Below are positions 33,436-46,479 of a DNA stretch of 64,000 nucleotides, piece by piece. The notes under the pieces were generated by a model. The model was not told the DNA's origin. It saw only the letters and a list, made by a program, of their open reading frames with translations, and searched no databases. The stretch's first letter is position 1; each line of letters begins with the position of its first letter. The translations under genes and the position numbers were made by a program. Source of the DNA: Babylonia areolata (taxonomy: Eukaryota > Mollusca > Gastropoda > Neogastropoda > Buccinidae); assembly GCF_041734735.1 (NCBI RefSeq), contig NC_134891.1:15406244-15470243 (forward strand), given 5' to 3'.

Positions 33436-36400
33436 TCAAATCTGGTTAAAAAGGTTCACTTCTTTTAAGAAGTCCATCAGCGCCCACGGAGGGACATCAC
33501 GAAACAAAGTCTTCAAAGAAACCGCCGTGTAATGTCTGCGTCTAACGTCATGCAGATCCCAACAATCAAGGAGCACGTGTTTCACGGTGAGAGGCTCGTC
33601 ACAGGGAATGCATCGAGGGGCCTCTTCCTCCTTCAACAAGTAAGAATGAGTAAAAAAAGTGTGCCCCGCGCGTAGTCTGCACAGCACAGACTCCTTTCTG
33701 TTCTTCACCCCCGAAGGGAGGGTCTCTTTTAGGTCCGGACGGATCTGGAAGAGCTTGTTGTCCGTCTGGGTGTTCCACTCCTCTTGCCAAAGATCCTTAA
33801 CGTAAGTGTTCACCTTCCGCTTCATGTCTGTATAGGGTACCAAGGATCTGGACAATTCTTTCTTTACAGCGTTCCTGGCCAGCAGGTCCGCCCTTTCGTT
33901 ACCACGAATGCCAACATGTCCTGGAACCCAGGCCAACACAACCTCGTATCCTTTCTTCGTTGCGAGAGTAAAAGTTTCATAAAATTCCAGCAGTTTGGGA
34001 TGAGTGATATTCCTGCAGGCGATCGCCTCCAGGGCAGACAAGGAGTCGGAAAAGATCATGAATCTCTTCTGTTTCGAAGAGAGAACCATTTTTAACGCCA
34101 GAACCAGTGCGGTCAGTTCCGCGGTATACACCGAGCTGTCAGACAGGATGTGTTCCGTTGAGGGCCGGTCAGGAAAGGCGGGACAGAACGCAGATGCGGC
34201 GACTCCGTCTTCTGACTTGCAACCGTCAGTGAAGATGCTTTGAAAAGTGGGGAATTTGTGGCACAGTTCCGAAAAGTAGGTTCTGTAGGCCAGAGAACTG
34301 GTGGTGTCCTTACGGTACGAGGCCAGATCGAATCTGACCTCAGGTGTTCTAAAGGTCCACGGAGGGCTGTCATGGAACTTAGAGAAGTCCGAGATGCCAC
34401 CGACATCCAGATCGGCATTTTCTAAGTGCGGCTGAATGCGGAGTCCGAGAGGAGGTATGCAGTTTGGGTTGTCTGTAAATTTCTTATTGAAAGGGTTGTT
34501 GAATACAGCGTCGTAAGCAGGGTTTGTAGGTTCCGAGAATAATTTCAGATAATAGTTCAGGGTCAGCTTCAGTCTGCGGTTGGAAAGAGGCGGTTCCCCC
34601 GCCTCTGCGTACAGGCTGTGCACAGGGGTGGTGCGGAAAGTACCTAAGCTGAGACGGAGCCCTTGGTGGTGTACAGGGTCCAACAGTTTCAGATAGGACG
34701 GTCTGGCCGAGCCGTATACCACACTTCCATAATCCAGTTTGGACCGGACCAGGGCTCTGTAGAGGTGCAAGAGAGTTCTCTTATCAGCACCCCAGTTCGT
34801 GTGTGCCACAACTCGGATGATGTTCAGGGCTTTTTGGCAAGATATTTTCAGCTGTTTAATATGGCTAAGCAAGTTCAGCTTCTGATCGAAGACGACCCCT
34901 AGAAATCTGGCTTCCTTGACCGCCGGGATGGTGGATGTTCCCAGACGGATTTCAGGGTCTGGATAGAACTGGCGAAAATTATGAAAATGGATGCATTCAG
35001 TTTTGGAGGACGAAAACGTGAAGCCATTCTCCTCTGCCCAACACTGGATTTTGTTGACGCAGAGCTGAAGCCGTCGCTGGATGCTGGCGTACGTGCTGCC
35101 GGTTGCATATAAGGCAAAATCATCTACGAACAGCGAGCTGTCCGATCCCCTCTGAACGGATTGAACGATGTCATTAATTTTGATGCTGAAAAGAGCCGGT
35201 GACAGGATGCTCCCTTGCGGGACACCCAGCTCCTGCTCGTGAATGTCGGACAGGGTGGTGCCGACTCTCACCTGGAATTGTCTGTCTTGTAAAAAAATTG
35301 TGGATGAACTGAGGCAGGTGTCCTCGGAAGCCGAGCTTGTGCAAGTCGGAAAGAATACCAAATTTCCACGTGGTATCGTAAGCTTTCTCCAAGTCGAAAA
35401 ATATGGCCACCACATGTTGTTTGTTTACAAATGCATTTCTGACAGTGGTTTCCAGACGGACCAGATGGTCAACGGTAGAGCGATGCTTGCGGAAACCGCA
35501 CTGTTCTTTCGCCAGAAGGCCGTCGGTCTCTAGTTTCCACATCAGTCTACCGTTGACCATCTTCTCCATCAGTTTGCAGACGCAGCTGGTCAGTGCAATT
35601 GGGCGGTAGTTGGAGGGGTTCGAGGGGTCTTTTCCCGGTTTCGGCAGCGGGATTATGAGGGCTTTCCGCCAGGAGGGTGGAAAAAAGCCTGTGACCCAGA
35701 TGTGGTTATAAACTTTAAGCAGGGTGTCCAGACAGGTTTGGGGAAGGTGCTTTAGGAGTTTATAATGTCCATTCCTGGACAGGAATCCGTACAGGTCTGA
35801 AGGGCAGATTTAAGTTCGTTCATTGTGAAAGGGAGGTTGTAATTCTCTGTGTTGTCGGAAAAGAAGTTACATGGTGTTTTTTCCGACAGGTTTTTGGTTT
35901 TAAGAAAGCGAGCAGATTTGTTAGCAGATCTCGAGTTCTGTTCTATTGTGGAGGCAAGCAAATTGGCAACTGCTTTCTTCTCTGTGACCAGAGCGTCTGA
36001 GAGTTTAAGATGGTGAAAGGTCGGGCATACGTTTTTGCCCTTAATTCTTTTTAAAACCCTCCACACTTTCTTCTTGGGTGTGTTGGAGGTTAAGGAAGAG
36101 CAAAAATCTCTCCATGACTTCCTCTGGCTCTTTTTAAAAACATACCTGGCTTTCGCCCTCAGCTGTTGATGGGATCGAACGCTATCGGTCTCCGAAAGAC
36201 GCGTCGCTGCGCTCTCTTCCGAGACTTGCGGGCCTCCCGACATTCCGCGTTGAACCAGGGCGTTCTAGGGACCTGAGGCTTGGAGGTAGACGATGGGACT
36301 GCTGCTTTGGCGCAATCTAAAACGATCCGAGTCAGAGCATCAGCAGGGTCCTTGCTTTTCAATACTGTTTCTTCCTGCAGCTCCGCTCTTATCTTGGTGG

Positions 36401-37100
36401 TAAAAAAACTCCAGTCTGCTTTGTCGTAATACAGGCGGTCAGGCAGAGAGTCACCTTCTCCATCTGTGGGGCGGAGGACGACAGGAAAGTGGTCACTCCC
36501 GTGCAGATCGTCGTGCACTTTCCACTCGTAGTCCAGGACCAACGATGGATCGCAGACCGACAGATCTAAACACGAGAGCTTTCCAGAGGACAGATGCAGG
36601 TAAGTGGGAGACTTGTCGTTAAGACAGCACAAGTCCATGTCAGAAAGAAGGTTTTCCAAGAGAAGACCTCGGGCTGATGTCATCTCACTTCCCCAGAGCG
36701 GGGAGTGTCCATTGAAGTCGCCCAACAGTAAAAACGGACGTGGGAGCTGGTCGACCAGGTTCATGAGGTCCTGCCTCAGAACGCGGACGGAGGGGGGAAG
36801 GTAGAGAGAGCAGACAGTGATGGTGACTCTGACTGCCACCGCCTGTAAAGGGGTGCTTAAAAGAACTGTACTGTATAAAAGGGACTTGCGAATAAAAAGA
36901 GCGACACCTCCCGTCAATCCCTCTTGCTTCGGTTGAGCGGGTTTAAAAACGGAGTTAAAACCAGAGAGAGATAAAACCTTGCTATCTCTTTGCAGAGTCT
37001 CCTGCAGTGCCAGCACTGAAGGTTTCAAAGCACGACAAAGCAGCTGGAGTTCCTGAAAATTGGCGTGGAACCCCCGGATGTTCCAGTGGATCACTGCCAT
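33436..37100 (-). pseudogene. LINE ORF2: endonuclease-RT-RNase H, about three breaks
   Basis: The start ATG at 37,100 gives MAVIHWNIRGFHANFQELQ. Endonuclease: LALQET, GGVALFIRK, LLGDFNGHSPLWGSE, GSDHFPV, with four residues missing after AVAVRVT relative to other copies. RT: KEQCGFRKHRSTVDHLV, FFDLEKAYDTTWKFG, ELGVPQGSILSPALFS, LFVDDFALY. RNase H: FTDGCKSEDG (Cys for the usual Ser), TAELTALVLA, FSDSLSALEAI, PGHVGIRGNERAD. The last 659 codons are open. Breaks: a short deletion near 35,766 around PGMDEVHY, an extra A in the run at about 35,291, and a frame change near 36,170. Confidence 0.92.
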
Positions 37101-37141
37101 TAAAAAAAGGTTAAAAAAAAAAAAAAAAAAAAAGCAGCAGC

Positions 37142-38447
37142 CTATTCCATCGCTACCCCCTGCTCCTCTGCTTGCGGTGGCTCAAGGTCCGCCAGGATGG
37201 AATATTTATTTTTCGAAGTAAATTTTTCGGATTCCGACTGAGTCGGAATATCCACCACCTCGGCCCCTCCCGATCCCGCCGAGGCCACAACCCTCCCCTC
37301 CTTGAGTTTTGGAGGTATGGGGGGTTTCCGGCCACTTCCGCCAGCCCGAGGGCCAGGCAGACGAGAGGCGGGGCGAGGGGTGCCGGGGGGGTGGGGTGGG
37401 GCGGGAGGCGGACAACGTGCCTCCGCCCGAGGCTTTTCTCTCCCGCCCAGCGGCCCCTGAGGACTGCCGCACAGGATGGGAAGGGGTGGACACGGCGCCT
37501 CCACCCAAGGCCAACGGTTCCAACGAGGCGGTTAAGTCGTCCGTCTGCGTTCCTGTGGACGTCGTCTGGACCGCGACGTCCACCGTCCTGGGTCTGACGA
37601 CAGAGGCATACGACACCTTAGGCGACGCGGCCTCCACCTGTTTCCTTGCCTCAAAGAAGGAAATTTTATTTTCTGTCTTGACTTTCTGGATTTGTTTCTC
37701 TTTTTTCCAGACGGGGCAGTCTTTCGATGAGGACGGGTGGCCACCTCCGCAGTTCGCACACCGGGCTGCACTGACGCAATCGCCCTGGTGCACCGCCTTC
37801 GAGCAGGTGCCACACGCCTCTTCCTCCTTACATCGGTCCCTGACGTGTCCGAATTTCTGACATTTAAAGCATCTCAGGGGGGACGGCACATACAAGCTTA
37901 CGCTGACCATGAGGTATCCGACCTGAATGTCCTTGGGGACATCCGGGCAGCAGAAGGTGAGGAAGAAAGTGTTGGTCGGGACTCTGTCCGACCCCTTCCT
38001 CACCGTCACCCTGTACACGTTGGTCACTCCCTGAGAGGACAGCTCGCTCTTGATCTCGGCCTCAGACACACCTTTCAACTCCGGGCATCTGATGACCCCC
38101 TTTGAACAGTTCAGACCTTTGTGAGGGGAAACCTTTACCGCCCTATCCACGAAAGTGGTCGCCTTGAGAAGGAGCTGTGTCTGCCTTTTGGACTCCGTCT
38201 GAACTAAAAATGCTCCGCTCCTCAGCCTCTTGATGGACTTCAGCGATCCTGCCAGACACTGAAAGCCTTTCTGGATAGCGAAGGGGCTGAGAGCCGACAA
38301 CGGCTTGTCGTCATCAGCGCCCTCCATCACCAGCCACGATGGCCAAAATCCAGAGCTCTCAACGACCTCCGAATCGGAGTCTGAGTCGTCTGTTCCCTGT
38401 CTTCGTCTTTTTCCAGAGTTAGGGGGGTGTAGTTTTTTGGAAGTCAT
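37142..38447 (-). pseudogene. LINE ORF1: zinc-knuckle protein, 413 codons open
   Basis: ATG at 38,447 (MTSKKLHPPNSGKRRRQGTD). RRM-like region with GLNCSKGVIRCPELKGVSEA and NVYRVTVRKGSDRVPTNTFF. Knuckles CFKCQKFGHVRDRC, CGTCSKAVHQGDC and CANCGGGHPSSSKDC at about residues 194-245. In the knuckle frame it ends at 37,206. The natural-looking C-terminus, PPIPPKLKEGRVVASAGSGG ... KYSILADLEPP, sits in another frame ending at 37,142, with the change inside the C/G-rich run near 37,380. Such proteins bind the element's RNA. Confidence 0.9.
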
Positions 38448-39240
38448 GTTGAAAAAAATGTGAATTCATCCCTCCCTTACCCACCCACCATGGGGTCCAA
38501 CTTAGGGGCCAGGGTCAAGGGAACACCAGCTTGACCCCTTCCAGGTTTCGGGAGGGATATACGACCAACAGTCCAGCTCCAACGTGTTCCCCCCCGATCA
38601 TGCCCAGCTCCCGGGGACAGAGAACCGAGCACTACGGGGGTTACCTTCGTCAGCCACTAAACTGCCAGTCTTGACCCAGCCCCATGAAGGGGTAGCCGAT
38701 TGACACACACGGGCCAATGTGTGCCGCCTGTCTTAGGAGAGGTCCGAGCCAAAGGGATGTGTTGAGAGCAGCGTGCTCTCTCAATCCCCAGGATCTCATT
38801 CCCCTCCATCACAGGTCGCGCCGCACGGCAAACACGGCGGGCCTAAAGAAGGCCGCAGAGAAAAAAAGAATGTGGAAAAGAAGGCTTGATGGGGAGCTGA
38901 GGACAGAAAAGAGGTAGTAAAAAGAAGAATAGAGAACAGCGAAAGGGACAGTGGGTCACGTTTAGTTTGGGCCTCACTCACGACCTGTTCGGCATGGGAA
39001 GCCCTATCAGGGGCATCAGTACAAAACCACCACTTATTCAGCCCTGACAGCTACGATGGCTATGTAGGCTGTCAATTAAGACCTGGGATCAGAGCACCAA
39101 ACCCCAAGAAGCACCGATGCCCCCGCCGACATAGCTCGCTCAATCACTGGCCACTGAGCCTCCCGACCACGACAAGGTAGTGACCCTCCCGGGAGTGGGT
39201 CAGGAGAATACCAGCCTGACCCCCTCCAGGTTTCGGGAGG

Positions 39241-42200
39241 TGGATTGCAAAGGGAAATCATTTGCAGCTCAGTCTTTCATGAAGGACTATGTCTCTCAGA
39301 CTAGAAGTCAAATTGCACTGGGACTTAGTGCTGTAGTCTTGAGGGCTAACTAGCCTCTGGGATCCGTCCCAATGATGAGTCCTAAGGCCCTCTTGATCGA
39401 GGGACTGGGGATGCAACTTGGGCAAAACACTCTCTCCTATAAATTGTATAATCGAATTCCAGCCTGAATAGTTGGGATAGCAGTTGCCTCTTCTGCTGTT
39501 CTGATGGTCATTGTCGTACATGACTGATTATCATATACTGGTCCTAGGAGGACACCAGTCAGCATGGGTAAATCAAGAAACAGCTGCTGTGTGCTTGAGG
39601 GATGAAGGTGTCCACCATGCAGGTTATGTTGAAATGTAGGGAAGCCGGAAGGAGTTGACGGGGTCTTGTGGTGCAACCGTGTCTGAAAGACATGGTGCTT
39701 ACTTCCAAAGTGACAACAAAGTCATCCCCTGACAGGCCCTTGACTGAAGGCTGGGGCTCCATGATGGGATAGCCTGCCTAGGCTAGAAACCCCTGGAAGT
39801 GTCTCATTGGAAAGACAGTGCTTGAGAAGGAATGCCCATCTGTAACCACAGCAGTGGTTGTGTGTTGAGGCTGAAAGGATCGGGCAGGGAAGACCAAGTG
39901 GAGAAAGTGCTTTCAAATGCCAATTGTTTGAGACGTTGATGCTGTATCTGTGTTCAAGCAAGGTGATGAGGCGAACTGATGTGCTTGAATGCGGCATCTG
40001 CTGTGCTGGTATGAGTGGGCAGAAAGGTACACCCCTGTGGCTAATGGACAGTTCGTTGTGCTTTGTGAGACGCATCCGTCCTCGTCAATATGCCTTTCTC
40101 CCGAGTGTAGAGGAAAACAATTATTACCCAGGCCTTCTGCTACTAGACAGGAGTGGAAGAGATGAGCTTAGGGTGATTGTCTCCTGCCCAGTGGGCAGTT
40201 TTTGGGCCCGCTAAAACTTGAAAGGCAAAAATAGACACCCCTTCATGGGAGGGCTGGCTAGGATGTAGGGCCCGTGTGGAGCTGTTGTCACAACCACAGT
40301 GGTGCAAACCAAGGGTTGTTGTAGGCAAGGGGGGGAAGAAGGGATGCCTTACAAACTTGGAAGGAATGAAGGGCATGTGTGTCCCGAGTGGCACCTCTAA
40401 GTTGGACTGCCTCATCCCTCCTTGTGCCAAGTTAGGGCATCTCCAGCCCTGTGGGTGATTGTTGTAGGCAAATGAGTTGAATTGCCTTGTCCCTCCTTGT
40501 ACCAAGAGAGGGTATCCTTAGCCCTGTGTGTGGGAAGGGAGTGTGTGTCGGTCCCTAAGGACCAGCCACTACTGATATGTGAAGGAGCATACATTCAGGC
40601 GTGAATGAGGCAGTTTTGTCTGCGAGGGCAGTCGTCCTCTGAAAGCAAGGTAGGGATGGATTTATGAAAATGAACACTTATATGTGCAAAGGGATCATAA
40701 ACTTCCATCCACTCAAGTGATGATGTCAGGTAATATGCCAATGACAAGAGACTGAGTCACAAGAAATAAGCGGCTGTATAAGCATACATGTAGTGTGCAC
40801 AGATATACCCAAGTAAATGGGTAAGTGTGCATAATCAGTAATGGAAAGGAATCTGTGTATGCACCCATATATTATAAGAGAGGTACATGCACATATGAAT
40901 AAAGTGCCAGTATGCAGACGCAGAGAGTTCTGGGCATTGTGAACAGAATGACGCAAATGCAAGTGTGCCTATATTGCTATGTAGGGAATCTCAATGAATA
41001 GATGTCAATGAACAGAGATAGAAATATAATTGTACATGTTAATACGAAAGTCGTATGAACCTATCCCGTAAGCGCACACACATGTGTATACCGAGGGATA
41101 AGTATACATCTATAAGTGTAAATAGAAATGTGTATAAATGTAGTAAGATATCTCATATATATATATATATATTTTTTGTTGTTGTTGTTGTTGTTGTTGT
41201 TGATTTTGATGATAAATCAAAAAGAATAGAAGGGGAAATATTTTGATTTATTTCCTGTTATTGTGTATAACAAGAAGAGAATGGCAATAGGGTTGGTTGC
41301 CTGCAGAGGACTGTGTGCAAGTGTGGGGGGATGAAGAACCTAAAAGTTCAGTGGCCAAAACTGAAAAGCCTGAGAAACAGCAAGAAAGGTGCAGTTGCTG
41401 TGCAAAGTTGTGTTAAGTCCATGAATGGGCATCAGGACCCAATGAGAAACCGAAGAAACATCGTTAGTGGACAGCACGGGGGGCAGGAGTGACGTGCCGT
41501 GTCAGCGGAAGTTAACTACAGCGTCAACCGCCTAGGTTACAAATGCGGAGTTGCCTCCCTTGGCGCCGATAGTCGGCGAAAAGGATGGCGTCTTTTGAGC
41601 ACATATTCCCTGGTGTGACATTTCCTCGCTGTAGAGGGAGGAGTGTCATGCTGTGTGTGAGAGTCCGTGGTTCGATGCCACTGTAACTGACACAGGTGAA
41701 TACGGCCGCAAGGGGAATAATTATAATGTCCCTTAGTGCCGTGGGCATCCCTACCCGAATCGGTTGCCATCGGACGTGAGATGGTCGGGACATGTGGCAT
41801 GACGGCGCCATAATCCAGTGTTATGAGCGTCGTGGACGAGGGGGTGACAAGTCCATCGGCTTGCCATGGGATGTGCATCCCCCTGTAGGTGAATGGCGGT
41901 CCAATCTCGCGAATAGTTCCTGCAAGAGGACTGCCGTTCAGCTGTTGTGTGTTGACGAATAAAGGGATAGACAAGATCGGCCCGAGCACTGCCGAGTGGC
42001 AGGATCGAGTTATCAAGAGGCACTCCGATGTGGAATTGCCGATATAAGTGTGGGTAACAGTGGAGTTATGCAGTGGGGCAGAAGAAACCAGCACTGCCGA
42101 AGTTCAATGGGCCGTGCACGCATCTGCTCTGTGGGCAAGGGGCGGAGCAGGCGCAAGGTGTGGCACCAGTGCATAATTGCTGCAGCAAGTTAACAATGGG

Positions 42201-43190
42201 TTGCTGGTTGTTTGGCTGAGCAGCTTGCTGAGACGCCATTAGTGGATGGGAAACAGCAGCAACCAGCGGTGTGGCAGATGGGGTCATCACCGCAAAGCTT
42301 GAAGGGATGAAGGGACCGTGCACACACCCGCACTGAAGGCGAGGGGCCGTGCCGGTAAAGGGAAGTAACTGCGGCGGTCACCGGCAAGGGTGCCGAAGAA
42401 GGAGTTGTCTCCCTTGGATTGGACGCTTGGGACAAGGGGAGGGTGCACGCGCATGGGCGAGCATGTCCCCTAGTGGTCCACCTTCCTCCCTACATATGGG
42501 GAGGGCATCCCTAAGCGCCTCAGTCGCCATAAGATCAGAGACGGAAGAGGCATGCCGCGTGGGGGGTGCGTGAGCCAATGTCACGGCCGCATCGCACATA
42601 GGGCCGTCTTGCGTGCGGATCCAAAGCCAGTGTATGGTTTTACTTTCCCAAAGGGGTTATGGCACATTCCACTGTTGAGTCTGTGGGCATGGGAAAAGTG
42701 ATAGAGGAGATCGACTCGGGCGTCCTGCCGACTGCATCAATGGCACCACTGACCTGAGTATGGGGTAATGTACCCATAGAAGTCACCGGAGAAGGTGCAG
42801 GAGGTGGTGGAGGTCTGGAGTCGACCAGAGGGAGCGAAGGAAGTGGAGGAGGCGGCAGGTTGGCGTTGTTGAGAGCGCCAGAAATAGAGGGCCCAGAGTG
42901 TCCGCAAATCGATTGCAATCGCACCTTAATTTTAGCCCAATCTCCCAATCAAACCATATAATTATGTGACCTGGTTGAAGACAAAATTTGACAAAAAATG
43001 AGAACGCCAGAGAATCGACAGACAGAAAATATGAAAAAAACTTAGCCATATGAAGAGCACAGGAACAGGAGTCATAATGGCTGCCGGAAAAAGAGGACGC
43101 CAGTTAGGGGGGCAAAGGGGAGGTTACCTACTTCCGGCCCCAGCCCCCTTGTCCAGTCCCCTTAGTTGGGCACTGACTACCCAAACAAAC
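39241..43190 (-). mobile_element. Fossil of a DIRS-like retroelement, fragment X
   Basis: 39,243-39,770 matches 46,950-47,481 and 42,540-43,140 matches 53,690-54,372, both parts of the element at 44,868-54,500. The minus strand near 42,640-42,950 encodes proline-rich gag-like sequence. The 41.0-41.3 kb part is AT-rich with a GTT-repeat (41,177-41,203). It is heavily broken, with many interruptions; no complete gene remains. LINE copy 3 abuts its left side. The middle (39,770-42,540) has no other copy in this window to compare with. Confidence 0.5.
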
Positions 43191-43331
43191 CCCACAACAG
43201 CAAACCAGAACCTTTGTAAATGCCAGAATCTTCAACTTGATGAAGGCGGGCAGATACGAAAGAAGAACGTGGGAGTTGCAGACCACGAACAAAGTAGTAG
43301 TTTGTCAGCAAAACAAAGAAGGTGGTTTTAC

Positions 43332-43440
43332 CAAACGGGGTGGAACAGGTGTCCAGCTGTTCTAGCAGAGTGCCCTCAGTGCTGCCAGTCGAGGCGTTTT
43401 CCGTCACCTCCAGGTTGAATAGCGTAACACCATCCAGGAC
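43332..43440 (-). CDS. MSH6: MSH6 exon (STEGTLL / TPFG segment)
   Basis: 109-bp exon. The acceptor is CTCTTTTCGTCAG and the donor GTAAAACC. It encodes [18 protein letters not shown], then [18 protein letters not shown], and the first G of a split Gly (phase 1), which the next exon completes before KRLLKQW. Vertebrate MSH6 reads VLDAVTLNNLEIF ... [20 protein letters not shown]. Thirty-six whole codons, no damage. A GA-repeat begins right behind the acceptor on its upstream side (about 43,447-43,480). Confidence 0.96.
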
Positions 43441-43446
43441 CTGACG

Positions 43447-43482
<36 letters not shown>

Positions 43483-43712
43483 GGGAGAGAAAGGGAGGGT
43501 GAGATATAGAGATACAGAAAGAGTGAGAGAGAGATTCAAGATTCAAGATGGTGAGAGAGAGATTCAAGATTCAAGATGGTTTATTCAGTTAAGGCCATAG
43601 TCCTATATAAACAGGGAGCAACAACAAAGTTTTGTTTTGCACATGTCACATTAATCGTTAATGCAAACAGAGCAACATATTCCATAACCAGCTCCAATAA
43701 AACTAGGATATA

Positions 43713-43762
<50 letters not shown>

Positions 43763-44867
43763 TGAGAGAGAGAGAAAGAAAGAGAGAGAAAGAGAGACAG
43801 AGAAGGGTTTTTGTACTGTATCATACAGGTGATGTCAGAGGTATCTTCAAACTACAGTTGTCAGTACTCAGTCTCAACACAAAAATATTACATGTGACTT
43901 AAAATCTTTTTTTAAAAAGCCACGATAAACATGTAAGACATGTGAATACATATAAGCAATGTATACATCCACTTTAGAATATTGCAGTTAAGAAAACAAA
44001 TCCATTTTTCATGACACAAACCGTAACATCGCATTCATCCTTCTGTTCACTCACCTCCCGCACTGCCAGACCCCAAGCCTGACCATGTTTAAACATTATT
44101 TCAGAAAGTAAACCAAATACAACATGCATGCACCAAACACACACACACACACATACACACACACACTCTCAAACTCACACACACACTGTCCAACAGACAC
44201 AAAAGGCAACTGGTGTAGTTTTATGCACTGGATGTTCCTAGGTTCCTGGTTCATACTGAAACTAATTAAAAGTCAAGGTAAAAAAAAAAGGTTTAAGGTC
44301 CCACAGCATTTTGGTGATTTCCTATCCACTCTGTCGAGGGCTCAGCATGGGAAGCAGAGGCCAAATTCTCTCTCTCTCTGTCGCTTTAATCTTCATCAAA
44401 TGAAGGCAGTGAGGAAAATTACAGTGCCTTTCCCCAAGGACACAACACCATGTTGAAATGGGGCCTTGAAACCCGATTATTTGGTGAGCATTGTATCACA
44501 AGTCCAACGCATAATGAAACCTGATTATTTGGTGAGCATTGTATCACAAGTCCAACGCATAATGAAACCCGATTATTTGGTGAGCATTGTATCACAAGTC
44601 CAACGCATAATGAGACCTGATTATTTGGTGAGCATTGTATCACAAGTCCAATGCATAACTGATTCTGCCAAAAATCCCCCCAACCTACCCCAAGTCTGGT
44701 GAAGTAACTAAGTTTAACAATACAAACATAAAAGGCAAACAACTCAACAAGAGAAGAAAAATAAAGTGAAATGGTTCACATTAGATCCAAACAAAAAAGT
44801 CTCAACTTTCAAATCTGTGTTTTTATTTTACGAGATAATCATAATTAGATTTACCAAATGATAGGAA
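43441..44867. other. MSH6 intron segment: GA tracts, LINE 3' tail, minisatellite
   Basis: No gene. Long GA-repeats at 43,447-43,480 and 43,715-43,800. The stretch 43,533-43,640 contains repeated ATTCAAG followed by ATGGTTTATTCAGTTAAGGC, which looks like the 3' end and tail of an unidentified minus-strand LINE. CA/TG repeats lie at 44,138-44,190. A 48-bp tandem repeat is listed separately. Confidence 0.6.
44468..44659. repeat. 48-bp minisatellite, four units
   Basis: Four consecutive 48-bp units (starts 44,468, 44,516, 44,564, 44,612), each like GAAACCTGATTATTTGGTGA then GCATTGTATCACAAGTCCAA. Units differ by one to a few bases. Because 48 is a multiple of three, open frames appear on both strands (16-residue periodicity), which is a by-product of the repeat. 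Confidence 0.95.
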
Positions 44868-45225
44868 ATTTTCTATCTAAAATTATGTTTAAATAACATA
44901 CTTACCGTGACCCAACTAGTGCAGACTCTGGCAGGGGTCTGACATTCCTGTCCTGTGCAAACTACTATCCGCCTATGTGGAGAAAACGAAAGCAACTACG
45001 GCCGATAACCTCCCGGAAGTAGGTAACCTCCCCTTGGCCCCGCTAGCTAGCGCCCTCTTTTGACGGCAATATGCCATCACCAGCGCAGCGAGCAGGGAGA
45101 ACAGGAAGCGGGGAGGACGGGAGGGTCTTAAATTTGGGTCACGGTAAGTATGTTATTTAAACGTAATTTTAGATAGAAAATTTCCTTTTAATTACACATA
45201 CTTAACCATGACCCAACTAGTGCAG

Positions 45226-45750
45226 AATAGCGCGACAAGGTGGAGGGCTCGCCTGTTCTACTGTCTGTGTGCTGCGATGGCCTGTTGTGCAACTACCACA
45301 GAAGCGATGCCTCTTGAGCCATCATCCCGCAAGCGTGCGACGTCTCTCAGGTAGAAGTCGATGAAGGTAGCAGGGTTTTTCCAGAAGGTAGCATCCATGA
45401 TGTCTTGCAGCCATGCTGAGTGCACTAAGGCAAGAGAAGAGGATCATGCTCTGACTTCATGTGCTCTGGCTGAGGAGGCATCAAGTCTCGATCCTTCTGT
45501 TCTATCACCAGTGCGCTGCGATGGCCTGTTGTGTGACCACTGCAGAGGCAACGCCTCTTGAGCCATCATCCCTAAAGCGACAGATGTCCCTCAAGTAGAA
45601 TTCGATGAAGGTAGAGTGTACTGTGTCACCTAAGGATATTTGTGCGGGCAAAGAAGACTGAGGTCTGCAGCTGTATTGTGGGAGAGGTCTGTGGACCACA
45701 GCTGTGCTGATAAATGTAGCGCAAAGAAAATCGGGTCTGTGTGTTGAATC
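45226..45750 (-). pseudogene. Tyrosine recombinase C-terminal remnants (two adjacent partial copies)
   Basis: Minus-strand residues show ARAHEVR (the H-x-x-R catalytic box) and, further on, TFIDFYLRDVARLRDDGSRG with the likely nucleophilic tyrosine. A second neighbouring copy reads FIEFYLRDICRFRDDGSRG. Such enzymes insert DIRS/Ngaro-type elements through a covalent phosphotyrosine. Fossil; no working gene. Confidence 0.6.
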
Positions 45751-46479
45751 CACACTTTACTGAGAGCCCTTCGAATCAAAGGAAGGGAAGGAAACACATA
45801 CCCTATAGGGTTGTCTGACTTGAGTGTGGTTGAGCGTCAATGCAAGGAGGTGCATATGTGGTTTGATCTGATGATTCCACATCAGTTATGGGCTGATAGT
45901 GGAAGTGGTATATGTGTTTAGAGGAAACTGTGGCACGAGACAGAGGTAGGCCACCATGTTGGGCTTGCCTTAGGCGTGACAGCCAGATCTGTAGAGCTCC
46001 TCCATGAGAGCTGACAGGCGATAGGCGCGCCCCCCCCACCCCCCCACTTTTCTGTCGTTGCCAAAAAAGACAGCACTGGCATGTTGCCTATGCATAGAAG
46101 GGCAGACATTTGGCAACAAGAGACTTGAGGTCCCTGGTGTCTCTGGGACAGGGTTGTGTAATTGCCCAGGTAGGTACCATCACGAAGGGGCATGCGGAAG
46201 GCTTGGTGGCTTCTCTACCTGAGTGTGGCATGTTGGAGCAACCTGCAGAAAGTTGTCGGCAGTCAATGGCTGGGATGGATCAGGCTGTGGGAGTGCACTT
46301 CATGTGCCCACAGGTCACTGAGTCGCATTCTGTGGTGGAATTCCTAATGGAAGAGGGTTTCCATGGGGAAAATTTTTGCTGAAGGTTCTTTAGTGAGAAA
46401 GGGGACCGGATCCATGACAGGCCTCTGGCTGTGTGTGGTGCGCACTAAGTCTGGGATGGAGGAAAGTGGCTGTAGATGT

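Larger units (their letters stand above)
33262..39240 (-). mobile_element. LINE copy 3 (I/Jockey-type), full length, few breaks
   Basis: About 5.98 kb. In element sense: 5'UTR (38,448-39,240) beginning CCTCCCGAAACCTGG, ORF1, a roughly 40-bp A/T-rich spacer, ORF2, and a short 3'UTR ending CACCATAATTTCATTTCATT (a TTTCA-repeat tail, 33,262-33,282). It adjoins the fossil DIRS-like fragment on its 5' side. ORF1 retains 413 codons and ORF2 retains its ATG, so this is the second-best-preserved copy in the window. Confidence 0.95.

Noticed and set aside
41524-42094. Minus-strand open frame of 185 codons as a host gene
   Set aside because: Lies in the DIRS-like fossil fragment, shares its composition, and has no recognisable host domain.
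43177-43539. 120-codon open frame as a complete small gene
   Set aside because: Only its middle (43,332-43,440) is real. It is an MSH6 exon with splice borders, and the rest is intron and GA repeat.
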